A stretch of 64,000 nt of DNA from Paracoccaceae bacterium (GCA_027489375.1 JAIXZW010000021.1:124001-188000); one strand, 5' to 3'. Numbered from the stretch's first letter, positions 27,164-36,080 are shown. Notes: a model not told the origin generated them from the letters alone. Made by a program: numbers and translations.

Positions 27164-28084
27164 CTAGCCTTGCGGGGTCAGCGCCTTTCTTTGCGCGGCG
27201 CGGTCCTTGCCGAGTTTCCTTTCGCGCAGGATGATCAGGATGCCTGCGGTCACGACGATGGCGGCTCCGATCAGCATGGTGGCGGTGGGCACTTCGGCAA
27301 AGACGAAATAGCCGATGAGGATGGAAAACAGCATCGAGGCGTAATCGAAGGGGGCGACGAGGGATGCGTCGGCCTCGCGGTAGCTTGATGTGAGCAGGAT
27401 TTGCCCCAAGCCGCCGAGCAGGCCGCAACCGACCAGCAGGGCGGTTTCCCACGGTGTCGGCACCACCCAGCCGAAGGGGATGGTGATCAGCGACAGGCCC
27501 GAAGCCGTGACCGAGAACCAGAAGACCACGGTGGCGGTGCGTTCGCTTTGCACCAGCTTGCGCACGAAGACCTGCGCCAGTCCGGCAAAGACCGCGCCGC
27601 CGAGGACGAGCATGGCCCCCAGCGCCTCGGTCTGGCCAGCGCCGCCCCTGAGCACGGTCAGGCGGGGTGACAGGACGACCAGCACGCCGACAAGGCCGAG
27701 CGCCACGCAGGACAGGCGGAAGAGGCGCACGTCTTCGTTGAGGAACATGGCGGCGAAGATGACGGTCAGGAGGGGGGCTGCGTAGCCGATGGCCGTCACC
27801 TCGGGGAGCGGCAGGTAGGCGAGGCCCGCGAAGCCCAGACCCATCGCGCAGGTTCCGGCAAAGCCGCGCCAGACATGGCCCAAGGGGTTGGCGGTGCGGA
27901 AGCCTATGGCAAGCTCGCGCCTCAGCGCGAGCCATGCGACGATGACGGGGATGGCGAAGAAAGAGCGGAAGAACACCGCCTGCCCTGCGGGGACGTGTTG
28001 CGCGGTCGCCTTGATCATCGAGGACATGACGATGAAGACGAGGACCGAGCCGAGTTTGAGGGCGATGCCGCGAAGCGGGCGCAT
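27164..28084 (-). CDS. DMT-family (EamA) transporter
   Basis: The 306-residue membrane protein has two EamA repeats (about residues 8-140 and 155-290) and about ten hydrophobic segments. RhaT/RarD-like relatives move amino acids, nucleosides or other metabolites. The substrate is unknown. It is convergent with the frc operon and divergent from ade. Confidence 0.88.
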   Translation of the reverse strand: MRPLRGIALKLGSVLVFIVMSSMIKATAQHVPAGQAVFFRSFFAIPVIVAWLALRRELAIGFRTANPLGHVWRGFAGTCAMGLGFAGLAYLPLPEVTAIGYAAPLLTVIFAAMFLNEDVRLFRLSCVALGLVGVLVVLSPRLTVLRGGAGQTEALGAMLVLGGAVFAGLAQVFVRKLVQSERTATVVFWFSVTASGLSLITIPFGWVVPTPWETALLVGCGLLGGLGQILLTSSYREADASLVAPFDYASMLFSILIGYFVFAEVPTATMLIGAAIVVTAGILIILRERKLGKDRAAQRKALTPQG

Positions 28085-28193
28085 GGGATTCTCGATTTGC
28101 TTGCCTATTGGTAGCCTCTGGGGCGGGCGGGGTCGATAGGGCTGGACCGAAGGCGGGGGCTTCGGTCACAGTCGGGGAAAAAGGAGCCTGACG

Positions 28194-29900
28194 ATGCACG
28201 CACCGAATGCCGCACTTGCCGACCGGATCGATCAGGGGCGCGGGGTGGTTCCCGCCGATCTGGTGCTGAAGGGCGGGCGGGTGTTCGATCTGGTGACGGG
28301 CGCGCTGGTCGAGACGGATGTGGCGATCTGTGGCGACACCATCGTCGGTGTGTTCGGCAGCTATCAGGGCAAGCGGGAGGTCGATGTGGCGGGCCGCGTG
28401 CTGGTGGCGGGGTTCATCGACACGCATCTGCATATCGAAAGCTCTCTGGTGACGCCGTTCGAATTCGACCGCTGCGTTGGCCCACGCGGGGTGACGACGG
28501 CGATTTGCGACCCGCACGAGATTGCAAATGTCTGCGGGCTGGAGGGGATCGGGTATTTCCTCGAGGCGTCCTCGCGCACCTTGATGGATATCCGCGTGCA
28601 GCTTTCGTCCTGCGTGCCGTCGACGCATATGGAGACGGCGGGGGCGCGGCTGGAAGCGGCGGATCTGGTGCCGCTGATGGATCATCCGCGGGTTATCGGC
28701 TTGGCGGAGTTCATGAATTTTCCCGGTGTGCTGCATCGGGATGCGGGCTGCATGGCGAAGCTGGAGGCGTGGCAGGGGCGGCATATCGACGGGCATGCGC
28801 CGCTGCTGCGCGGGAATGACCTGAACGGCTATATCGCCGCCGGAATACGCACCGAGCATGAGGCGACGAGCGCCGAGGAGGGCTTGGAAAAGCTGCGCAA
28901 GGGGATGCGGGTGCTGATCCGAGAGGGATCGGTGTCGAAGGATTTGCAGGCGCTGTTGCCGCTGCTGACCGAGCGGCACGCGCCTTACCTCTGTTTTTGC
29001 ACCGATGACCGGAACCCGCTGGACATCGCCGAGCACGGGCATCTGGACCACATGATCCGCACGGCGATTGCGGGGGGGGCGTCGCCTTTGGCCGTGTATC
29101 GTGCGGCGAGCCTTTCGGCGGCGGAGGCGTTTGGCTTGAAGGATCGCGGGCTGATCGCGCCGGGAAAGCGGGCGGATATCGTGGTGATCGACAGTCTGGA
29201 GGGGTGCCACGCGAGCGCGGTCTTTGCGGGCGGGGTGGAGGTGACGGAGGCGGCCTTTGCGGCGCGCGCGGTCATTCCGCCGGTGGCGCGGCATTCGGTG
29301 AAGGCGACAAAGGTGGAGCCGCACCATTTCCGCTGCGGGGGGAACAGGGTCGAGACGCCGGTGATCGGGATCTTGCCGGGCAAGATCATCACCGAATTCC
29401 TGACTTATGACATTGCGCCGACGGATGGCGACAAGCGGCCCGATCTGGACCGCGACCTGATGCGGATTGCGGTGATCGAGCGCCACGGGCGCAACGGCAA
29501 CCGCGCCACGGGGTTCGTGAAGGGGTTCGGGTTGAAGCGGGGGGCGATTGCCTCGACCGTCTGCCATGACCATCACAACATCGCGGTGGTGGGGGCGGAT
29601 TATGCCGATATGGCGCTGGCCGCGAACCGTCTGGGCGAGATCGAGGGCGGTTTCGTCGTGGTCGAAGGGGGGCGCGTGCTGGCCGAGCTTGCGCTGCCCG
29701 TGGCGGGGTTGATGTCGTTGGAGCCGTTCGAGGTGGTGCGGGCGGGGCTGGTGGACCTGCGGGCGGCGGCGGCGTCGCTCGGGGTGGTGCTGGAGGAGCC
29801 GTTCCTGCAACTGGCCTTCCTTGCCTTGCCGGTCATACCGCATCTGAAGATCACCGATTTCGGGATGGTGGACGTGGATCGCTTCGAGGTGATCCCCTGA
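28194..29900 (+). CDS. ade: Adenine deaminase
   Basis: The 568-residue amidohydrolase converts adenine to hypoxanthine in purine salvage. Metal-binding motifs DTHLHIES (about residues 76-83), CDPHEIANV and CTDDRNP are present, with the C-terminal domain ending [12 protein letters not shown] typical of bacterial Ade. It stands alone with its own ribosome binding site (AAAGGAGCCTGACG). Confidence 0.95.
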   Translation: MHAPNAALADRIDQGRGVVPADLVLKGGRVFDLVTGALVETDVAICGDTIVGVFGSYQGKREVDVAGRVLVAGFIDTHLHIESSLVTPFEFDRCVGPRGVTTAICDPHEIANVCGLEGIGYFLEASSRTLMDIRVQLSSCVPSTHMETAGARLEAADLVPLMDHPRVIGLAEFMNFPGVLHRDAGCMAKLEAWQGRHIDGHAPLLRGNDLNGYIAAGIRTEHEATSAEEGLEKLRKGMRVLIREGSVSKDLQALLPLLTERHAPYLCFCTDDRNPLDIAEHGHLDHMIRTAIAGGASPLAVYRAASLSAAEAFGLKDRGLIAPGKRADIVVIDSLEGCHASAVFAGGVEVTEAAFAARAVIPPVARHSVKATKVEPHHFRCGGNRVETPVIGILPGKIITEFLTYDIAPTDGDKRPDLDRDLMRIAVIERHGRNGNRATGFVKGFGLKRGAIASTVCHDHHNIAVVGADYADMALAANRLGEIEGGFVVVEGGRVLAELALPVAGLMSLEPFEVVRAGLVDLRAAAASLGVVLEEPFLQLAFLALPVIPHLKITDFGMVDVDRFEVIP

Positions 29901-30017
29901 CCCCTTGACGTGATGGTGATCGACACCTTCCTTTGTCGGTGATGCAGTTCGGTTACGTTGGTGGCATAGGGTGTGCAGGGTCTGCCGGTGGGCAGCAGGG
30001 CAGAGGACGGCGCCGGA

Positions 30018-30680
30018 ATGGCGAGAGGCAGATCGATCGCGAAACGGTTCCGCAAGGTCGGGCGTGGCCCGCAGCCCGAGGGGAAGAAGCGGTTTTCGCA
30101 AATCCTCGACGCGATTGGCGCGGATAACCGGCGCGAGCGGGTGTCGGTGTCGGACCTGATGCGGGCGATGGATGCGCGGGCGGTGGCGGCGCTGATCCTG
30201 CTGTTCGCGCTTCCGAATGCGGTGCCGACGCCGCCCGGAACCTCGGCCATCCTTGGCTTGCCGCTGCTTTACCTGACGGCGCAGATGATGCTGGGCAAGC
30301 TGCCGTGGCTGCCCGCGCTGATCGCGGACAGGTCCATGTCGCGGGCGGATTACGTGTCTTTCGTGGGGCGGGTGACGCCGCTGATCGCGCGGGCGGAAAA
30401 GCTGTTGAAGCCGCGTCTGCTGTTTCTGACCTCGCCCACGGCAGAGAGGGTGTTGGGGGGCTTTTGCCTGCTGCTTGCCGTGGTGCTGGCCTTGCCGATC
30501 CCGCTGGGGAACATGCTGCCCGCCTTTGCCATCTCGCTCATGGCGCTGGGGGTGCTGGAGCGGGACGGGATCTGGGTGGTGCTGGGCGCGCTGGTGGGGG
30601 CCGGGTCGCTGGTGATCGTCTGGGGCGTGGTCTATGCGCTGACCAAGGCCGCGATCTTCGTGCTGCTCAACGCGTTCTAG
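30018..30680 (+). CDS. ExoD-family membrane protein
   Basis: The 220-residue protein has the exopolysaccharide synthesis ExoD domain (Pfam ExoD), with conserved NAVPTPPGTSAILGLPLLYL and LPIPLGNMLPAFAISLMALG segments. S. meliloti ExoD affects exopolysaccharide production and alkali sensitivity. The ATG at 30018 has AGAGGA about 11 nt upstream. It ends overlapping a convergent small gene. Confidence 0.88.
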   Translation: MARGRSIAKRFRKVGRGPQPEGKKRFSQILDAIGADNRRERVSVSDLMRAMDARAVAALILLFALPNAVPTPPGTSAILGLPLLYLTAQMMLGKLPWLPALIADRSMSRADYVSFVGRVTPLIARAEKLLKPRLLFLTSPTAERVLGGFCLLLAVVLALPIPLGNMLPAFAISLMALGVLERDGIWVVLGALVGAGSLVIVWGVVYALTKAAIFVLLNAF

Positions 30681-30943
30681 TGCAGCGAGAGCTTGTCGAG
30701 CGCGTGGGTCGACTGGCAATAGGCGGCATCGGGCAGGTCGGAGTGGATGATCTGCACATCGACGTTGAGAAGCCCCGCATAGGCATCGGAGATGCGCCTG
30801 GTGGCGGGATAGTCGGGCGCTTCGTCGACGAATTCGAAGACCGCGCCGAAGGGCACGCCGGGGAATTGCGGGACATCGTAGCTGATGACCATGCGGACAT
30901 AGACGTGTTGCATCGCGGCTGCCTTTGGCTTGGGTGAGGCCAT
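30677..30943 (-). CDS. Small uncharacterised protein
   Basis: The 88-residue product has no membrane segment or motif I recognise. Its aromatic-rich N-terminal half reads MQHVYVRMVISYDVPQFPG. An alternative ATG at 30913 would shorten it by ten residues and removes a Lys/Ala-rich start. It is the last chromosomal gene before the integrative element and is convergent with exoD. Confidence 0.6.
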   Translation of the reverse strand: MASPKPKAAAMQHVYVRMVISYDVPQFPGVPFGAVFEFVDEAPDYPATRRISDAYAGLLNVDVQIIHSDLPDAAYCQSTHALDKLSLH

Positions 30944-31045
30944 TCTAGGACAGGGAGACAGCGGGACACGAGATGCCCGTCAGGCGCGATGCCACATGCT
31001 TTCGGCTTGGTGCCGAGATCATGCGTTCTGCCTTGGTTCAGGAAA

Positions 31046-31092
31046 TTGGTGGAGCCAGGGAGGATCGAACTCCCGACCTCTTGAATGCCATT
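31046..31092 (-). repeat. attL: duplicated 3' part of tRNA-Ala
   Basis: The 47 bases match 38092-38138 exactly and correspond to the tRNA anticodon loop through CCA plus two flanking bases. The sequence stops matching a tRNA beyond GCCATT, so it is the non-functional duplicate left by integration. Confidence 0.92.
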
Positions 31093-31130
31093 AGCCTTGG
31101 TACTTAATGGTGTCAAAGGGTTGTGAGGTG

Positions 31131-31152
31131 GTTTATAACCCTTGTTTATAAC
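31131..31152 (+). promoter_or_regulatory. Candidate integrase arm-type sites, left end
   Basis: GTTTATAAC occurs at 31131-31139 and again at 31144-31152, between attL and the integrase start. Two similar repeats lie inside the right end at 38012-38030, as expected of arm-type sites. Confidence 0.5.
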
Positions 31153-31169
31153 TATCAAATCAAGAAGTC

Positions 31170-32375
31170 ATGACCAAAGCACCCTCCGCCATCCGCCTTT
31201 ACCAAGGTCTTTCCATCTACCGTGTCGAGAACTCGACCAAGTGGTACGTCAGGGTCTGGGACCGTAAGGCCAAGAAGTACATCGTCAAATCGACGGGGGA
31301 AGAAAGTGCCATCAAGGCCAAGGCATTGGCTCAGGAACTGGCCTTGTCTCTCCTGAAGGCTGAGAAGCCCGTGGAGAGGGAATTCACCTTCCTTCACTTT
31401 GCCCTCAAGCTGCTTCATCGGTCCCGCCTCCAACAGCAATCAGGTGATCGGAGCAAGGGCTACGTCAAGGCCCTTCATTGGGGCATTCAGAACGAGGATT
31501 GGGGTCTGCTTCGGTTCTTCGGTGAAAAGGATGTCCGGCAGATCAGGACGCAGACATATCAGGAGTACATGGCTGACCTGTCGAAACGTCGACCCGACAT
31601 GACAGCGTCGACACGGAACACTCTGATGGCCACCCTTCGGAACGTCCTCAAGATTGCCCGAGACGAAGGGGTCATCGACGCCGTTCCCGAAACCCCACGG
31701 TCAAGGGTCAAGGACAACCCTCGTCCCTTCTTCCGTTTCCACCCTATTGTGGAGAAGGAGAAGGACGTTTACCAGAAGCTGCTGAAGCAGGTGAAGGAGA
31801 TGGCCGCTCAGGCGGTCAGCGTTCGGGGGGTAGAGATTACCGACGAACTGTACGACCTCATCCTGTTCCTCACCCATTCATTCGTGAGGCCGATTTCGTC
31901 GGAACTATATGCTATCCGTCACAGTGACATCACTGTGGCTGACGATCCTCGGCGGCTGATCGTGACGATTCGGGACGGGAAGACGGGGTATCGGTCAGCC
32001 AACACGATGGAAGCTGCCGTGTCGGTGTATGACCGCATTAAGAAGCGGTATCCTGACGCCAAGCCCGATGATTATATCTTCTACCCCGAATACACGAACC
32101 GCACGACGGCATCGAACATCGTTCAGCGGCAGTTCCGTGAAGTCTTGAAGGAAGGCAATATTCAGGTTGATGAACCCACGGGCAAGCAACATACACTCTA
32201 TTCCCTTCGCCATACGGCAATCTGCATGAGGATTATCAACAGCGAAGGGAAGGTGAATATCTTCAACCTTGCCAAGAATGCTGGAACCTCGGTCGATCAA
32301 ATCGAACGGTTCTATGCCCGCTTCCTGCCCCTGTCCAAAGAGATGGCGAAGAACCTGCATTCCTTTGGAGATTGA
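31170..32375 (+). CDS. Tyrosine-type site-specific integrase
   Basis: The 401-residue integrase has an N-terminal SAM-like core-binding region (about residues 70-180) and a catalytic domain (about 215-400). Catalytic residues are visible as the Arg of SFVRPISSEL, the Lys of RDGKTG, Arg and His of YSLRHTAI and the Tyr of IERFYARF. Its position 78 bp from attL makes it the enzyme that integrates this element into tRNA-Ala. Confidence 0.92.
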   Translation: MTKAPSAIRLYQGLSIYRVENSTKWYVRVWDRKAKKYIVKSTGEESAIKAKALAQELALSLLKAEKPVEREFTFLHFALKLLHRSRLQQQSGDRSKGYVKALHWGIQNEDWGLLRFFGEKDVRQIRTQTYQEYMADLSKRRPDMTASTRNTLMATLRNVLKIARDEGVIDAVPETPRSRVKDNPRPFFRFHPIVEKEKDVYQKLLKQVKEMAAQAVSVRGVEITDELYDLILFLTHSFVRPISSELYAIRHSDITVADDPRRLIVTIRDGKTGYRSANTMEAAVSVYDRIKKRYPDAKPDDYIFYPEYTNRTTASNIVQRQFREVLKEGNIQVDEPTGKQHTLYSLRHTAICMRIINSEGKVNIFNLAKNAGTSVDQIERFYARFLPLSKEMAKNLHSFGD

Positions 32376-32501
32376 GCATCGAAGGGCCGTGACAATAACA
32401 TCATGGCATTCGAGAAATGACAAAAAATCTTCGTCCAACGCCGAGCGAGGTGGCCCAACTCATATAAATATTTAGGTACAGAAGCCTAATGAGATATTGA
32501 G

Positions 32502-32966
32502 TTGCCTAGATTGCAAGACTCCTTGAGCACGACTTGCCTGTTGGAGTGGCTATCACAGATTAGCTATGCCGATATGTATGCCGTCACTCTGACCATGAAG
32601 CAGAACAATAACGGCGTAACGCTCGACACGGTCACTGCTTCCCAGAACCTTCGCCATTTCCTGAACATATTGAACCAGACCATTTTTGGAAATGCTTTTA
32701 GGAGATTTGGCAGGAAGTTAAAGGTCATTCCAGTGATCGAGATGAGTGCTTGGGACAGGTTGCATTACCATCTCAGTCTCGAAAAGCCAGACTTCATTTC
32801 TGAAGAACAGTTTACTCAACTGCTTTTTTCAAGTTGGATGAAGACTGACTTCGCTAGACGTGAAATTGATGTCCAAAAAATCTATTCGAGCGGCTGGACA
32901 TCGTATTGCCTGAAGGGGAGAGACCCGCTTCAGGCAATTGATTTTGAGAACCTAAACTTCGATTGA
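32502..32966 (+). CDS. Compact HUH rolling-circle Rep-like protein
   Basis: The 154-residue frame carries three motifs in the order of HUH Rep endonucleases: motif I YAVTLTMKQ, motif II LHYHLSLEKP (His-Tyr-His metal site) and motif III SYCLKGRD with YxxK, which would supply the nicking Tyr. No helicase domain follows. The start is unsure: TTG at 32502 gives the full frame, while ATG at 32574 starts just before motif I. It lies after the integrase in an AT-rich stretch. Replication or mobilisation of the excised island is the inferred role. Confidence 0.6.
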   Translation: MPRLQDSLSTTCLLEWLSQISYADMYAVTLTMKQNNNGVTLDTVTASQNLRHFLNILNQTIFGNAFRRFGRKLKVIPVIEMSAWDRLHYHLSLEKPDFISEEQFTQLLFSSWMKTDFARREIDVQKIYSSGWTSYCLKGRDPLQAIDFENLNFD

Positions 32967-33119
32967 CGAAAATAATTTCCGTTGAGGTCGGCACTCTTTC
33001 AAATTCCAAAATCAAGGTCGGTCACGCCGCCTTGATTCCTTCTGATATCCAAATATCAGAAACAAGAGAAGCAAACGATCAAACACAAAGATTTACATTA
33101 AATAAAACAGAAGGAAATC

Positions 33120-33326
33120 ATGATGACACAAGAGGTATTTCTAATGAATTTCAGAATCCCCCCATCCATTAAAGAACAATTTGAGGAACGGTGTTCTCAC
33201 CTAAGAACAAACATGACAGCCGAACTGAACAGAATGATCCGAGACTTCCTTCGGGAAACCAAGAACCAAAATGATGAACCTCTATCATGGTTCAACTCAA
33301 CTAATGATGAATGGAACCAACTATGA
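33120..33326 (+). CDS. Ribbon-helix-helix (Arc-type) DNA-binding protein
   Basis: The 68-residue product starts with a short beta strand and two helices (MNFRIPPSIKEQFEERC, then MTAELNRMIRDFLRE), the pattern of Arc/MetJ-type repressors. AAGGA lies 7 nt before the ATG. It is probably a small regulator of the element. The next gene overlaps its stop codon. The AT-rich 150 bases upstream (32967-33119) hold no convincing gene. Confidence 0.7.
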   Translation: MMTQEVFLMNFRIPPSIKEQFEERCSHLRTNMTAELNRMIRDFLRETKNQNDEPLSWFNSTNDEWNQL

Positions 33327-33511
33327 TCCTTGAGGCAGTAATTCCAAGAAATAAGATTGAACTTCTACGGGTTCTTCAACGACAGAACATCCTACAAATT
33401 GATGTCATCGAACCTTATGACACGACCCACGAACAAGAACTATTGAGCAAAGCAAAGGCAATGTCGCAACGGTCAGGCAACCTGACGATCATCTTGATGA
33501 GAACGTCATGA
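33323..33511 (+). CDS. Small uncharacterised protein, coupled to the RHH gene
   Basis: A 62-residue product begins MILEAVIPRNKIELLRVLQRQ. Its ATG overlaps the preceding stop (ATGA), and its own stop overlaps the next ATG the same way. I see no known motif. The double overlap is the main evidence that it is translated. Confidence 0.5.
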   Translation: MILEAVIPRNKIELLRVLQRQNILQIDVIEPYDTTHEQELLSKAKAMSQRSGNLTIILMRTS

Positions 33512-33792
33512 TCGGGTTCAAGCAGTTCCTTTTATCCCGTTATGACCTTGAAGAAGGGATCGTGCGAAAGGGTGCTGTTGCTCTTTATGCGGCACAGGGG
33601 AAGCGCAACGGGGATGAGGCGGTACGTCACTACCAGCAGGTGAAGCAGGCGCTTCTGGCAAAAGCGAAAAAGGACACCGACCAGAAGGTCGATGCCCTTG
33701 CACAAGCACTGTCTGCGATGGCTGATGGGATGATCGCAACACGGATGCAGATTGGCAGCGTGTCCGCTCAGTTGACCGCTGCCAACATCTAG
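33508..33792 (+). CDS. Small uncharacterised helical protein
   Basis: The 94-residue product is rich in Ala, Lys and Gln with heptad-like spacing from about residue 35 onward (HYQQVKQALLAKAKK, VDALAQALSAMADGM), suggesting a coiled coil. It is translationally coupled to the gene before it. Function unknown. Confidence 0.55.
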   Translation: MIGFKQFLLSRYDLEEGIVRKGAVALYAAQGKRNGDEAVRHYQQVKQALLAKAKKDTDQKVDALAQALSAMADGMIATRMQIGSVSAQLTAANI

Positions 33793-33831
33793 GAAAGATG
33801 AGGGCTGAGGTCGAACACAGGGATCGTGACC

Positions 33832-34536
33832 ATGCCATCACCTACCATTCAATCACAGAAGCAGTTGTATCGCATGTGGTTCGAATTCTTGAAGATGGCA
33901 CACAAAGAGCCAGACCTCGTCGAGAACCTTCAGCGCTCTCAAGCGTACTATCAGCCTTGGGGAGACGTCGCCTCCATAAAATTTGACGACTGGTGGAAGG
34001 GTCACAAACATCTATTCGGTGAAACATCAGTGCGTCAGGTGAATTCTATTTCAAATTCTCCCAACGCCATACACCTCGCAATACCCTTGAACATGCCCGT
34101 CACAAAAGTTCTTGTCGAGGTAAAGAGGCTCGTAGAGGAGTGCCAGATTGAACACCTAGTCCAAAAGGGGATTGACCCAAAGGGGCTTAAATCACTTCAC
34201 TCCGGTTTTGGATCGTTCGAACTTACAATGGGCGTTGAGGTGCGAGGAAGGACCTTGTACGAAATCCAATTGATGTATCAGTTCTGGCAGGATTTGGGCA
34301 AACCACCAGTTAACACATCCACTATATCAGAAATTGTCAAAAGATTCAGGGATCGCCCAAGAGCTAAATGGGTGCCATATATTTTGCAGATGAAGCCGCT
34401 CACAGACCGCAAAGGAAATCTCCGCTATGACGAAGGCCAGATTCGTCAGGTGCGGCGGTATCTGAGGAAGGGCTATGACGTATGCAAATCGGTGGCCTCG
34501 GGTGAATTCCCGGGCCACCATCATTTAGGAAGGTAG
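33832..34536 (+). CDS. Uncharacterised island protein
   Basis: The 234-residue product has a tryptophan-rich N-terminal third (YYQPWGDVASIKFDDWWKGHKHLF) and a basic C-terminal half with spaced Arg/Lys. I recognise no family. ATG at 33832 has AGGGA upstream, and a GTG at 33826 is an alternative. It converges on the next gene with a 5-bp gap. Its basic composition would fit nucleic-acid binding, which is only a guess. Confidence 0.65.
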   Translation: MPSPTIQSQKQLYRMWFEFLKMAHKEPDLVENLQRSQAYYQPWGDVASIKFDDWWKGHKHLFGETSVRQVNSISNSPNAIHLAIPLNMPVTKVLVEVKRLVEECQIEHLVQKGIDPKGLKSLHSGFGSFELTMGVEVRGRTLYEIQLMYQFWQDLGKPPVNTSTISEIVKRFRDRPRAKWVPYILQMKPLTDRKGNLRYDEGQIRQVRRYLRKGYDVCKSVASGEFPGHHHLGR

Positions 34537-34541
34537 CCGTA

Positions 34542-35138
34542 CTAAGCCGCCTTCAAGAATGGATGAGCGCTGTCAGGATTTGTATCCATCTGTTCTAGCT
34601 CAAGACCGAAATCGGTTGAACCATCCGCTTCAAACTCGACGCATTTGCTGACCGATTCTCTGATAAGGTCAAACTGGAGATTCCCGGGATGAGCTAAGAA
34701 GAAGATGGCATTTCCCTCTCCACCGCATCGAGGAATCAGAAGACTTTGAATCTCACCGGATGTCTCGGCTAAAGCGTCAAAGCCAATTGCGACAATGTTC
34801 CGTTCATTCAGAGAGGACTTATCGCAAAACCACGAATACTCCCCACCATCCCCGACCATTTGAATGTAGCCGATCTTTCGGGAAGTCTTTACAAAGACTT
34901 CAATCTGACAACCATTGAAGACACCTTTCGACAGTCCTTGCACCAATGTGAAAGGAATCGAGAAGCCCTCAAGGAGAATCTCAAAGCTCTGTTCAACGGG
35001 AGATAGGCCCATAGAAACAATTTTACCAGCCCTAGAGGCCATAATGAGAGAGTCCCACATGGCGGCGATGAACGAGGGATTTGACTTGATCATCTGAATC
35101 TGATCGGATGACACACGAACTTTGATCTTCGAAAACAC
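34542..35138 (-). CDS. Uncharacterised island protein
   Basis: The 198-residue product has no transmembrane segment or motif I recognise. I chose GTG at 35138 because AGGAG lies 7 nt upstream, while the longer frame from 35207 has no binding site. It points away from the repeat-rich region at 35159-35452, which must hold its promoter. As island cargo it could be a defence or accessory protein, but nothing shows this. Confidence 0.65.
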   Translation of the reverse strand: MFSKIKVRVSSDQIQMIKSNPSFIAAMWDSLIMASRAGKIVSMGLSPVEQSFEILLEGFSIPFTLVQGLSKGVFNGCQIEVFVKTSRKIGYIQMVGDGGEYSWFCDKSSLNERNIVAIGFDALAETSGEIQSLLIPRCGGEGNAIFFLAHPGNLQFDLIRESVSKCVEFEADGSTDFGLELEQMDTNPDSAHPFLKAA

Positions 35139-35158
35139 CTTACTTCTCCTATTTTTTG

Positions 35159-35452
35159 ACTGATGGATGAACAGACTGATTGACCAACCACTGATCAATT
35201 CTTTCAATCCATAATAGGATTATACCGCAGCTCGGCGCTGATAGTAGGACAACCGTTGAAAGGATATTTGTCCGTTCCGACGAGATTTCTTGGTAATCGG
35301 TCAAGCCGTCGTACATCACTGAAGGTCATTTAGTGAACTGATGATCAAAGACATATTTGATCATCAGTCTGCATAAGCCATTGACCTGAATCGACATTAT
35401 TTCCGCACCCAGCCGTGTACCGTTCTGACTGATTTTATTACTGTAAATCAGT
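35159..35452. repeat. Cluster of seven ACTGAT/ATCAGT repeats
   Basis: ACTGAT occurs at 35159, 35175, 35190, 35337 and 35428, and ATCAGT at 35363 and 35447. This is far more than the fraction of one copy expected in 300 bp. The block fills the 339-base gap between two divergent island genes and includes two hairpins. It could be a set of operators or the iterons of an origin. Confidence 0.65.
35337..35368. repeat. Perfect 13-bp hairpin in the repeat cluster
   Basis: ACTGATGATCAAA (35337-35349) and TTTGATCATCAGT (35356-35368) flank a 6-nt loop, GACATA. A weaker hairpin (ACTGATTT/AAATCAGT, 35428-35452) follows 60 bp on. A stem-loop beside iterons is the usual form of a rolling-circle nick site, but an operator is equally possible. 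Confidence 0.6.
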
Positions 35453-35477
35453 AACTTAATGTCATCAGAGGCGAACC

Positions 35478-36074
35478 ATGGCACTGGGCAAACAAGCCAA
35501 GACCCTGACCAAGGCTCAGGTCGAATCCGTCAACTCGTTCCTTCTAACCCGTAGGCATGGGCTGAGGGACCAGACTGTGTTCCTTCTGTCGGTCCGTGCT
35601 GGACTGAGGGCAAAGGAGATCGCCAACCTAAAGTGGGCGATGGTCCTTGGGGCTGACGGGGAGGTTGGCGACTCGATCCATCTGACGGACGAGGCATCGA
35701 AGGGGAAGTCGGGTCGGATCGTTCCCCTAAACAAACAGCTTCGGGGCAACTTGGTCCAGATGCTGGCGGTCGCCAGACAGGATCGCCATTTCGGACCCGA
35801 AACGGCTTATGTCGTCACCACCGAAAGATCGGGGCATACCTCGGCTCAGGCGGTCGTGAACATGTTCAAGCGTTGGTATGCTGACCTCGGGCTTCTGGGC
35901 TGCTCGTCCCACTCCGGTCGACGGACATTCATCACCAATGCTGCTAAAAAGATCAGCACCGTGGGTGGGTCACTTCGAGACGTTCAGATGTTGGCTGGTC
36001 ATTCCTCACTGTCGGTGACACAGCGATATATCGAGGCCGACAGTGAGGCACAGAGGCGGGTGATCGATTTATGA
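35478..36074 (+). CDS. Tyrosine recombinase consisting of the catalytic domain only
   Basis: The 198-residue protein has a complete catalytic set: Arg in RAGLRAKEI, Lys in ASKGKSGRI, His-x-x-Arg in HSGRRTF, His in LAGHSSLS and Tyr in TQRYIE. The N-terminal core-binding domain of XerC/XerD is missing; only about 20 residues precede the catalytic fold. It may resolve multimers or act as a second recombinase or directionality partner for the island. It is convergent with the restriction enzyme gene. Confidence 0.85.
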   Translation: MALGKQAKTLTKAQVESVNSFLLTRRHGLRDQTVFLLSVRAGLRAKEIANLKWAMVLGADGEVGDSIHLTDEASKGKSGRIVPLNKQLRGNLVQMLAVARQDRHFGPETAYVVTTERSGHTSAQAVVNMFKRWYADLGLLGCSSHSGRRTFITNAAKKISTVGGSLRDVQMLAGHSSLSVTQRYIEADSEAQRRVIDL

Positions 36075-36080
36075 CAGGAA

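Noticed and set aside
27105-30719. A 1204-codon open frame on the minus strand
   Set aside because: It runs across the EamA transporter, adenine deaminase and exoD in a wrong frame. The protein is Arg/His/Pro-rich and not credible.
32963-33172. A 69-codon frame between the Rep-like and RHH genes
   Set aside because: It depends on a TTG start, has no ribosome binding site, and overlaps the RHH gene that has a good one.
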